From Nematostella vectensis (Eukaryota > Cnidaria > Anthozoa > Actiniaria > Edwardsiidae): a stretch of 64,000 nt of DNA. The stretch is from NCBI RefSeq assembly GCF_932526225.1, contig NC_064045.1:10444022-10508021 (forward strand). The letters are read 5' to 3'. The notes under the pieces were generated by a model. That model saw only the letters and a program-made list of their open reading frames with translations. It ran no database searches and was not told the DNA's origin. A program made the translations under genes and the position numbers. Of the stretch, positions 33,801 through 44,700 are shown in pieces; position 1 is the first letter of the stretch, and every line of letters begins with the position of its first letter.

Positions 33801-36800
33801 TTATCGTTACACACTCTGTTCATTGTTTGGGTGTTGATAATTGTTACGTGCTCTGTTCATTGTTTCCATGTTGATGATTGTGACGCGCTCTGTTCTTTGT
33901 TTCCATGTTGATGATTGTGACGCGCTCTGTTCTTTGTTTCCATGTTGATGATTGTGACGCGCTCTGTTCATTGTTTACGTATTGATGATTATAACGCTCT
34001 CTATTTTTGTTTGCATGTTGATGATTGTTACGCATTCTGTTCCTTGTTTCCGTGTTAATGATTGTTACGCGCTCTGTTCTTTGTTTACGTGTTGATGATT
34101 GTTATGCACTCTGTTCATTGTTTCCGTGTTGATGATTGTTACGCGCTCTGTTCCTTGTTTGCGTGTTAATGATTGTTACGCTCTCTATTCTTTGTTTGCG
34201 TGTTGATTATCGTTACGCGCTCTGTTCATTGTTTCCATGTTGATGATTGTTACACGCTCGATTCTTTGTTTGCGTGTTGATTATCGTTATGCGCTCTGTT
34301 CTTTGCTTGCGTGTTGGTGATAATTGTTACGTGCTCTGTTCTTTGTTTCCGTGTTGATTATCGTTACACACTCTGTTCATTATTTGAGTAGAATCAAAAA
34401 GCCCAAACTGTCGCGATCTCGTACCAGAACAATGAATACAATACACCAAAAACTGGAAATCGACTCTGCCAAATTTCCAGTTTTTGGTGTATTCTGTTCA
34501 TTATTTGCGTATTGATAATTGTTACGTGCTCTGTTCATTGTTTGGGTGTTGGTGATTGTGACGCGCTCTGTTCTTTGTTTCCATGTTGATGATTGTGACG
34601 CAGTCTGTTCATTGTTTGCGTGATGATAATTGTTACACGCTCTGTTCTATGTTTCCATGTTGATGATTGTTACGCACTTCGTTCTTTGTTTCCATGTTAT
34701 TGATTGTTTCGCGCTCTGTTCTTTGTTTCCATGTTGATGATTGTTACGCGCTCTGTTCTTTATTATGTGTGTTGATGATTGTTACGCGCTCTGTTCTTTA
34801 TTATGTGTGTTGATGATTGTTACGCGCTCTGTTCTTTATTATGTGTGTTGATGATTGTTACGCGCTCTGTTCTTTGTTTCCATGTTGATGATTGTTACGC
34901 GCTCTGTTCTTTGTTTCAATGTTGATGATTGTTACGCGCTCTGTTCTTTGTTACCATGTCGATGATTGTTACGCAGTCCGTTCCTTGTTTCCATGTTGAT
35001 GACTGTTACACACTCTTTTCTTTGTTTCTGTGTCGATGATTGTTACGCGCTCTGTTCTATGTTTGCGTGTTGATTATCGTTACGCGCTCATTTCTTGTTT
35101 GCGTGTTGATGATTGTTACGCGCTCTGTTCTTTGTTTCCATGTTGATGATTGTGGCGCAGTCTGTTCATTGTTTGCGTGATGATAATTGTTACACGCTCT
35201 GTTCTATGTTTCCATGTTGATGATTGTTACACGCTCAATTCTTTGTTTGCGTGTTGATTATCGTTATGCGCTCTGTTCTTTGCTTGCGTGTTGGTGATAA
35301 TTGTTACGTGCTCTGTTCTTTGTTTCCGTGTTGATTATCGTTACTTACTCTGTTCATTATTTGAGTAGAATCAAAAAGCCCAAACTGTCGCGATCTCGTA
35401 CCAGAACAATGAATACAATACACCAAAAACTGGAAATCGACTCTGCCAAATTTCCAGTTTTTGGTGTATTCTGTTCATTATTTGCGTATTGATAATTGTT
35501 ACGTGCTCTGTTCATTGTTTGGGTGTTGGTGATTGTGACGCGCTCTGTTCTTTGTTTCCATGTTGATGATTGTGACGCAGTCTGTTCATTGTTTGCGTGA
35601 TGATAATTGTTACACGCTCTGTTCTATGTTTCCATGTTGATGATTGTTACGCGCTCTGTTCTTTGTTTCAATGTTGATGATTGTTACGCGCTCTGTTCTT
35701 TGTTACCATGTCGATGATTGTTACGCAGTCCGTTCCTTGTTTCCATGTTGATGACTGTTACACACTCTTTTCTTTGTTTCTGTGTCGATGATTGTTACGC
35801 GCTCTGTTCTATGTTTGCGTGTTGATTATCGTTACGCGCTCATTTCTTGTTTGCGTGTTGATGATTGTTACGCGCTCTGTTCTTTGTTTCCATGTTGATG
35901 ATTGTGGCGCAGTCTGTTCATTGTTTGCGTGATGATAATTGTTACACGCTCTGTTCTATGTTTCCATGTTGATGATTGTTACACGCTCAATTCTTTGTTT
36001 GCGTGTTGATTATCGTTATGCGCTCTGTTCTTTGCTTGCGTGTTGGTGATAATTGTTACGTGCTCTGTTCTTTGTTTCCGTGTTGATTATCGTTACTTAC
36101 TCTGTTCATTATTTGAGTAGTATCAAAAAGCCCAAACTGTCGCGATCTCGTACCAGAACAATGAATACAATGCACCAAAAACTGGAAATCGACTCTGCCA
36201 AATTTCCAGTTTTTGGTGTATTCTGTTCATTATTTGCGTATTGATAATTGTTACGTGCTCTGTTCATTGTTTGGGTGTTGGTGATTGTGACGCGCTCTGT
36301 TCTTTGTTTCCATGTTGATGATTGTGACGCAGTCTGTTCATTGTTTGCGTGATGATAATTGTTACACGCTCTGTTCTATGTTTCCATGTTGATGATTGTT
36401 ACGCACTTCGTTCTTTGTTTCCATGTTATTGATTGTTTCGCGCTCTGTTCTTTATTATGTGTTCTATGTTTCCATATTGATGATTGTGACGCACTCTGTT
36501 CATTGTTTACGTGTTGATGATTATAACGCTCTCTATTTTTGTTTGCATGTTGATGATTGTTACGCATTCTGTTCCTTGTTTCCGTGTTAATGATTGTTAC
36601 GCACTCAGTTCTTTGTTTACGTGTTGATGATTGTTACGCTCTCTGTTCTTTGTTTGCGTGTATATGATTGTTACGCGCTCTGTTCCTTGTTTCCGTGTTG
36701 ATTATTGTTACGTGCTCTGTTCTTTTTTTTCGTGTTGATTATCGTTACGCGCTCTGTTCATTTTTAACGTGTTGATGATTGTTATGCGCTCCGTTCTTTG

Positions 36801-37165
36801 CTTGCGGTTGATTTTTGTTACGCTCTGTTCTTTGTTTCCGTGTTGATGATTGTGACGCGCTCTGTTCTATGTTTGCGTGTTGATTATCGTTACGCGCTCA
36901 TTTTTTGTTTGCGTGTTGATGATTGTTACGCACTCTGTTCTTTTGTTTCCATGTTGATGATTGTTACGTGCCCTGTTCTTTGCTTGCGTGTTGGTAATTG
37001 TTACGTGCTCTATTCTTTGTTTCCGTGTTGATGATTGTTACGCTCTGTTCCTTGTTTCCATGTTGATGATTGTTACGCGCACTGATCTTTATTTGCGTGT
37101 GGATTATCGTTACACAATCTGTTCATTGTTTGCGTGTTGATAATTGTTACGTGCTCTGTTCATTG
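30880..37165. repeat. 37-bp minisatellite, about 6.3 kb, with higher-order duplications
   Basis: The unit GTTACGCGCTCTGTTCTTTG followed by TTTCCATGTTGATGATT (37 bp) repeats roughly 165 times with moderate divergence. Large blocks are duplicated: sequence near 31000-32900 recurs near 33020-34740 at offsets of about 2007 and 1898 bp, and smaller blocks recur at offsets of 977 and 752 bp. A foreign cassette of about 120 bp is carried along in four copies. No gene is visible in it; it occupies the interval upstream of the glutamate receptor. Confidence 0.97.
32487..32605. repeat. hairpin cassette inside the minisatellite (four copies)
   Basis: A non-repeat segment beginning AGTAGAATCAAAAAGCCC contains a perfect 21-bp inverted repeat (arms starting AATACACCAAAAACTGG and ATTTCCAGTTTTTGG) with a loop of about 12 bases. 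Copies lie at 34385-34503, 35362-35480 and 36114-36232. The first two are identical; the last has a few changes, one of which breaks a stem pair. They spread with the surrounding array blocks. Confidence 0.85.
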
Positions 37166-37318
37166 TTCAGGAAGACTTGTGCAAAAGCCTGATAGGCTTG
37201 TTGAGCCTTGTTAAGAACAGTTAACTATTATAACTGAGCCATAGCCTTGTTACTTGTATTTCCTTTTATTTCATAGTGACATTGGAACTTGTTATTTGAG
37301 GGGGGAGATGTTATAATA

Positions 37319-37539
37319 GAGAGCTTAAGCAAGTCAACACGAACGGCATCAAAAACGGCGCGCGCGCTCACGAATTGCTGAAAAACGGCGTTGACGTCCG
37401 TGACAGGAAATCTCGAACGGCATTTTCCCAATTTTTTACGTTCTACGCGCGCGGTCACGGACGTCAACGCCGTTTTTCAGCAATTCGTGAGCGCGCGCGC
37501 CGTCTTTGATGCCGTTCGTGTTGACTTGCTTAAGCTCTC
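37319..37539. mobile_element. 221-bp foldback element, 86-bp arms, TAATA target duplication
   Basis: Arms of 86 bp begin GAGAGCTTAAGCAAGTCAAC at the left and end GTTGACTTGCTTAAGCTCTC at the right, with a single mismatch, around a loop of about 50 bp. TAATA flanks both sides (37314-37318 and 37540-37544). The arms are unusually CpG rich (GGCGCGCGCGCTC). No coding capacity; the transposase superfamily is not evident. Confidence 0.88.
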
Positions 37540-38049
37540 TAATATTAGTTTGTTACTACCCTTCCCCCCCTTAGGAGCCCATCGTACCGCGGGCTCACGC
37601 GTTGTCGTTGAACAGTCACATGGAGTTTCGCATGGAGTTTGTGTCAGAGAATTAAGAGATTGAATGTGTTGAATTGGCCGACAACCGTCTTATAACAGGG
37701 TGGTTGCGAACATAGTCCATTTGCCGAATACTTTAAACACATTTGGGGATTTGGGGTAATAACAAAGTCGATAGCCCAACAAATCGATGTCAACAGAAGG
37801 GGATAGATACTTTTAAACAATTTTAAAATCAGCTTTTTATACAGATATTTGCTTTGTAACATGTTAAAAGTTTTAGAATCGATAGGAGAATCTAAGTACA
37901 CGGACATGTCTAAATGCTGGGTTTGATTTCGGCATCCAATCCAAAAATAAATGAGAATTTCTAGCTAACTAGTGCATGGCGCTTGAGGACAATTACAAGA
38001 ATTCAACTAGCAGCTGTTTTTTGCTTAAAAGTACGATCCCTAGGATTCC

Positions 38050-38640
38050 TAGCGGGCAGCGCCTGTTATTTAATTAATTTTCCAAGAATTCTTAGCTAGC
38101 CAGCGCCTGTTGCTGTAGTGCCATTCTAGGAATTCCTAGCTTACGACTGCCTGTTGCTTGGGTGCGTTCCTAGGAATTCCTAGCTTACGACTACCTGTTG
38201 CTTGGATGCGATTCTAGGAATTCCTAGTTTACGACTGCCTGTTGCTTGAGTGCTATTCTTGGAATTCCTAGCTTACGACTGCCTGTTGCTTGGGTGCGTT
38301 TCTAGGAATTCCTAGCTTACGACTACCTGTTGCTTGGGTGCGGTTCTAGGAATTCCTAGCTAACGACTGCCTGTTGCCTGAGTGCGATTCTAGGAATTCC
38401 TAGCTTACGACTACCTGTTGCTTGAGTGCGATTCTAGGAATTCCTAGCTTACGACTGCCTGTTGCTTGAGGGCGATACTAGAAATTCCTAGCTTACGACT
38501 GCCTATTGCTTGAGTACGATTCTAGGAATTCCTAGCTTGCGACTGCCTGTTGCTTGAGTGCGATTCTAGGAATGCCTAGATTAAGACTGCATGTTGCTTG
38601 AGTGAGATTTTAGGAAATCTTAGCTAGCAAGCGTCCGTTT
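38050..38640. repeat. 44-bp minisatellite with a palindromic core CTAGGAATTCCTAG
   Basis: About 13 units of 44 bp, each with the perfect 14-bp palindrome CTAGGAATTCCTAG plus TTACGACTGCCTGTTGCTTG. The edges are decayed (38040-38110 and 38570-38720). The right end approaches the 4CL-like stop codon, so the array probably lies in its 3' UTR or immediate downstream region. Confidence 0.93.
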
Positions 38641-38714
38641 TTTGATTACAGAATTCTTAGAGCTAGCCATCAGCTCTATCAGCGCATGTTGCTTGAGTGT
38701 TATTCCATGAATTC

Positions 38715-41700
38715 CTAACTAGCAAGGGCCTGTTCCTTAAGCACTCTTCTAAGAATCTTGCCGCTAGCGGTCTTGGGAATGGTATCCACGATCTCCACCC
38801 CTCCCCTCAGTCTTTTCTCAGGGGCGGCGTGCTCCATCACGAAATCCAAGATCTCTTTTTCCGAGATCTCCGCCTTGGCGACCACAAAGGCCTTCGGGAG
38901 TTCACCGGCTTCTTCATCCGGGATACCGATGACAGCGGCATCAGAGATATGGGGGTGTGAGACGAGCAGGGCTTCGAGCTCCGCAGGGGGGACCTGACGG
39001 GGAAAATGATGTGTTGAGTGCCTATGTGTAGGCGGCGGTAGAGGCAAAAAAGAAACGCCAAAAATATAGAATCACAAATGTACATATAATTCGAAACTTG
39101 ATTAAACCTATTTACAAACAAACATAAACTACAGTCGAAGCTCTCTGAGCGACCGCTCTCCTAAGCGACCAGCTCCGATAACGACAACGATCACGAATCA
39201 CCGATTGAATTGTCAAACAAACTCTGTAATTCTAAGCTCTCGTAAGCGACCAACTTATCGGTGCGACCAGCTCCGTTAACGACCACAATTTCAAACCACC
39301 AACTGAGATTTTCTTTTATTTTTAAGCTCTCGTAAGCGACCACAATGATTTTTGGCTTTACATCAGTCAACACCTGATAAACATCATATCCAATGCATGC
39401 TGAAATCACATATAAAGCGGAAATGTTGTAATGTTTCACAAAAGCTGCCTTTCCAGTAGGCAACTTTTAAAGAATTTCATAATTACAATTTTCTAACTTC
39501 AATTTTAACCATGGGATTGACATTTCTTTGTCTCCAGAAAATGTATAAATGCAAGGAATCTCTAGTCCATTGCCAGCTCCACGATTTATCCTTTTTCCAG
39601 TACAATAGTCATCCACTTGTTTGTTGCACGCTTTAGAAATCGGCTAACAAAAGACGCCATGTGATCGTCGTAGACGCAGAAGATATTCTCATGACGAAAA
39701 GCTTAAGTCGTCGATATAAACGAGCATAACGAGCAACTTTGCGTAGAATTAATTGCTATTTTAATAGCAAGTGAGTTGTTTTATTTAAACAATAAAACAA
39801 CTCACTCTCATGCTAAGTCAAATACCTAGCTTTGAAATAAAGAAATAAACCAAAATATTACAGGGTTGTTATTATCATGATAACTTTTAGATTCCATTTT
39901 AATTAAGCTCCCGTAAGCGACCAACACCTATTGTTCAAGTTTTTGGCGCCCAGTGGTCGCTTTTGAGAGCAAGCTCTCCTAAGAGACCAGCTCCGTTAAC
40001 GACCACAATTATCAGTGAGAGCTTCAACTATAATATACAATGTCGACAGAAACTCTAAACCAAAACCTCAATCCTAGATTCCTTATAACAAGACCAAACT
40101 CTGTCAACTCTCAATCAAAATCTCCCGAGGAACTCAACTCATTGCCCTAGCTTTTAGCTCGTGGATCCTGATAATACCTGTCAATCAAATAACAACCAAT
40201 GAGTCAGATATAGGGTTAAATATCCCCGTTCAATTTCTGTATGATACACTAAAAGTCAACTATGATCAGACAGTGTTACACATGGTCCGGAGGCCATGAA
40301 ACCCTATGCAACATGAGACATTCCTTTCAGCATGAATTTGTGTGACTATCCAATCAGAACAACTCAGTTATTTAAAATATCAAAAGCGATGGCGCAGAAC
40401 TTTGAAAATTCAAAATACTATAGCATTGCCATGCAAGCTGGATCAACAGACGTTTTAAAGACCCCTCCTGCCACAAAAGTCATTCCGATCCCGCCCTTGT
40501 ACGAGCCACAGGGTTTTCGCGACAGACCTGGTGTCCTTTGTATTTGATAAGTTCCTTGAGTCGGTCTGTGATGTAGAAATACTCGTCGTCGTCATAGTAG
40601 CCAATATCCCCTGTGTGAAGCCATCCTTCATTCGTGAACGTGTTCGCCGTCTGCTCGGGTTTGTTTAGATAACCTGCAAGTCACAGAGATGAGAATACAT
40701 TACACTGTTTTCGCGAGGGTTTTTATATTTCTTTCTAAAACCTACCACTTGTGACCATAGGTCCTCGAATACAGATCTCCCCTTCCTGGTTTGGACCCAG
40801 CGCCTCTCCCGTCTTTAAGTCAGTGATCTGAGAGAACAAGGATCAGACGATCAGAGATGATCACACTAAAAAGATCAGACGATTAGAGGTGATCACACTA
40901 CAAGGATCAGAGATGATCGCACTATAAAGACCAGACGATTAGAGGTGATCACACTTCAAGGATCAGACGACCAAAGGTGATCACACTACAAGGATCAGAA
41001 ATTATTGCACTATAAAGATCAGACGATTAGAGGTGATCACACTAAAAGGATCAGAGATGATCGCACTATAAAGATCAGACGATTAGAGGTGATCACACTT
41101 CAAGGATCAGGCGACCAAAGGTGATCACACTACAAGGATCAAAGATGATCGCACTATAAAGATCAGACGATAAGAGGTGATCGCACTATCAAAAAAAGAC
41201 GATTAGGGGTGATCACACTTCAAGGATCAGACGACCAAAAGTGATCACACTACAAGGATCAGAGATGATCGCACTATAAAGATCAGACGATTAGAGGTGA
41301 TCACACTACAAGGATCAGAGATGATCGCACTATAAAGATCAGACGATTAGAGGTGATCACACTAAAAGGATCAGAGATGATCGCACTATAAAGATCAGAC
41401 GATTAGAGGTGATCACACTTCAAGGATCAGACGACCAAAGGTGATCACACTAAAAGGATCAGAGATGATCGCACTATAAACATCAAACGATTAGAGATGA
41501 TCGCACTATAAAGATCAGACGATTAGAGATGATCGCACTATAAAGATCAGACGATTAGAGATGATCGCACTATAAAGATCAGACGATTAGAGGTGATCAC
41601 ACTACAAGGATCAGAGATGATCGCACTATAAAGATCAGACGATTAGAGATGATCGCACTATAAAGATCAGACGATTAGAGATGATCGCACTATAAAGATC

Positions 41701-44700
41701 AGACGATTAGAGATGATCGCACTATAAAGATCAGACGATTAGAGGTGATCACACTACAAGGATCAGAGATGATCGCACTACCCTTTTCATGCAAGCCAGC
41801 AAGGTTGCATTGTAGGTTTTTTTAAATAATCAGATAAAATGGTAATACGGGTGACTATATCCCAAATATTAAGCTCTACCTTGCCTTGCCACTAGGTTAC
41901 ACACCTCTGTAACAAACCCGACGGAAATTTTTGCCCAACCCGACGAGCTTTTAGCCTCCCGGGCATCCATTGAAATTTCTAAATCAACTCGAACAGTTTC
42001 TTTCTTACCCGACGGGAAGTTGAGTGACCGGCGTTAAATAAAAATTTAGCTGACCCGGTGAAAAGTTTGAGCCCGGTGAGTTTCCAAAGAAACTCGACGA
42101 AAATCTAGGTTTCGCTGGGTCTGTGACAGAGGGATGCCTTGCCACTAGTAACTAATGATTCCATATACTAGGCTCTGCCTTGCCTTGCCACTAATAGATA
42201 ATTGTTCCATATATTAGCCTTTACCTTGCCTTGCCACTAGTAAATAATGATTTCATATACTAGGCTTTACCTTGCCTTGTCATTAATAAATAATGACTCC
42301 ATGCTAAGCCTCACCTTGCCAGATTTCATTTAGTCTTTTACCTTGCCTTCTAGGTTTGGAAGCAACACCCCAACAGACCCGTCCTTGGCCTTACTGGGGT
42401 CAACAGGGGTGATGATCGCCCCAGCTGTGCACTCGGTCAGACCGTAACCTGCGCACAATTCAATTTAGTTCAATTATTTTATTTGGCACCTTTCATCTTT
42501 GATTCACGGGCATTGCTCCAAATACATTCATATTTTAGAGAAAAAAAATTAACAATTGGTTTTCAATTATATTCCTATTTATACTAAATTCTCTATCATC
42601 GTACTTTGTTGCGATGTAATTATATAATTCTCATTACAAAGCACTTTCCCTTATTTTTGTTGCTTCCCAAACAAATTGAGCTATTTTTTTTTTGGTTGCC
42701 CTCTCCTGTTTTGAACTAATCACCTTAAAAAAATGCTATGGCAGGAGGCATTGCTTTTAGATTCTGTTTTGTTGCTGATTGAAAAACCCTATACCTTTGT
42801 GCACTCAATTTATTATATGCCGGGCATTTTATCATAAAGAGTTCCTCTCGTCCTCGACTTCGAACAAGCATATTGGGCATATTCTTTGTTCAGGGGGAGT
42901 GTACGATTTTGTGTGACGTCCTGTTTCGATAGTATTTTGTGTGTTTGGTGTGAATTGGAAAATAAATTGAAAACCAATCTTTTTTTTTTCAATATGAATG
43001 TTTTGGAGCAACGCCCGTGAGTCAGAGATGAAAAGGTGCCAAATTAATTGAATTGAATTGGCCGCCATAAAAGGATATCATTTTTTGCTGAACATCCATT
43101 TCTAGTATGATATAATGATTCCGCATCCCCCTCGGTAAATCCTGGATTCGGGCCAGATCACAAGGTGAGCACTGTAGTTTTTTCTCCTATATAAATACTA
43201 ACGAGTGGGGTGATTTTATAGGAAAAAAACATGTGGGCCACCACAAAATATTGTTCCGCTAGCTTGTTTTTTTTTCTTTTGTTTTGCAACCAATCCGATA
43301 ATGTTTTCAAAATCTTTTTTTGATTAGATTTTTAATAAAACTGCAATGTCTGCAACGCACGACCTGTTCCTTACCCACCCACCCCCCCTTCACTTTTCTA
43401 ATGGTCCGCCCCTTAGGGCCCACAGGCTCCAGTACTTACCCCCTCCCCCTTCACTTTTCTAATGGTTCGCCCCTTAGGGCCCACAGGCTCCAGTACTTAC
43501 CCCCCCCCCCCCTTCACTTTTCTAATGGTCCGCCCCTTAGGGCCTACAGGCTCCAGTACTTACCCCCCCCCCCCCTTCACTTTTCTAATGGTCCGCCCCT
43601 TAGGGCCTACAGGCTCCAGTACTTACCCCCTCCCCCTTCACTTTTCTAATGGTTCGCCCCTTAGGGCCCACAGGCTCCAGTACTTACCCCCCCCCCCCCT
43701 TCACTTTTCTAATGGTTCGCCCCTTAGGGCCCACAGACTCCAGTACTTACCTTGCCTGACAATTTTGAGGGAGGGGATTCGTTCAGCCATGGTTCTCAGG
43801 ACGCCTTTACCGACTGGAGCCGCGGCAGAGACCATGCTCTCGAGGGATGATAAGTCGTACTTGTCAACTAGAGGGTGCTTAGCAAGGAAAAGGGCAAGTG
43901 GAGGGACCATCGGGAAGTCAGTCACCTGTTGAAAACACATACCGTAAATGATCTAATGAACGCCCCCTATCTCAAGAACGCCTCCTATCAAATGAATGCC
44001 CCCCCCCATAAGCTTACAAGCTTAATTAACGCCCCTCTCCCTCTCTAAGAAACGCCTCCTCTATTAAACGCCCCCCCGGGTTAAAAACAAACTACATAAG
44101 AATTTCGGTAATATAATCAAACTTAATTAATCCGAGTTTGGCTTCTACTGAGTGAGACTTGCTTGAAGACAGGAAACGCTTGCTACGCAGGCTATAATTT
44201 AACGTGATCCTGACTGAGACTAGAGCCCCACTGCACTTGGGTTTGTTATATTGTTATAGTTAGTAAAGAACGCCCCTCTCTAATAAACGCCCCCTATCAA
44301 TTGAACGCCCTCGATCATTAAAATTTAATAAACGCCCCGGGCGTTTATTCGATCATTTACGGCAAGAAGCTAATGTAGTGTCAAACATCATTCCCTTTGT
44401 TCCGCGTTCCGAGTCCCCATCCCATTCTAATGATGGATTGATGGTGGATGTTTGCTGGTGCGATAGTTGCTTTAAGGGGCGAATCCAGGAGTTTCAAAAA
44501 GGGGGGGGGGGGGGTGAAGCAAGGGTTTTAAGAAAGGGGGGATTCATTGTTCTTCCGTGGATTTCCTTATATTTTTTATATCTCAGTCATATATCTGGAA
44601 ATAGAGGGGCGGAGCCGCTCGGGCCACTCCTAGATCCGGCCCTGGCTTTCCTTTTAACGCCGGAAAACACAGAAAAACCCTAGTAGAGTCTCTGTGGTTT

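Noticed and set aside
31121-37031. Repeated 60-77-aa frames across the minisatellite
   Set aside because: They recur with the 37-bp array and its block duplications, so they are repeat translation, not a gene family.
37644-37907. 87-aa minus-strand frame with a signal-peptide-like hydrophobic stretch
   Set aside because: Tempting as a first exon of the glutamate receptor, but the mature part has no ATD similarity and no transcript links it across the 6-kb array.
43320-43932. Plus-strand Pro-rich 109- and 156-aa frames
   Set aside because: Antisense of the 60-bp array and the ligase exon 43751-43925.
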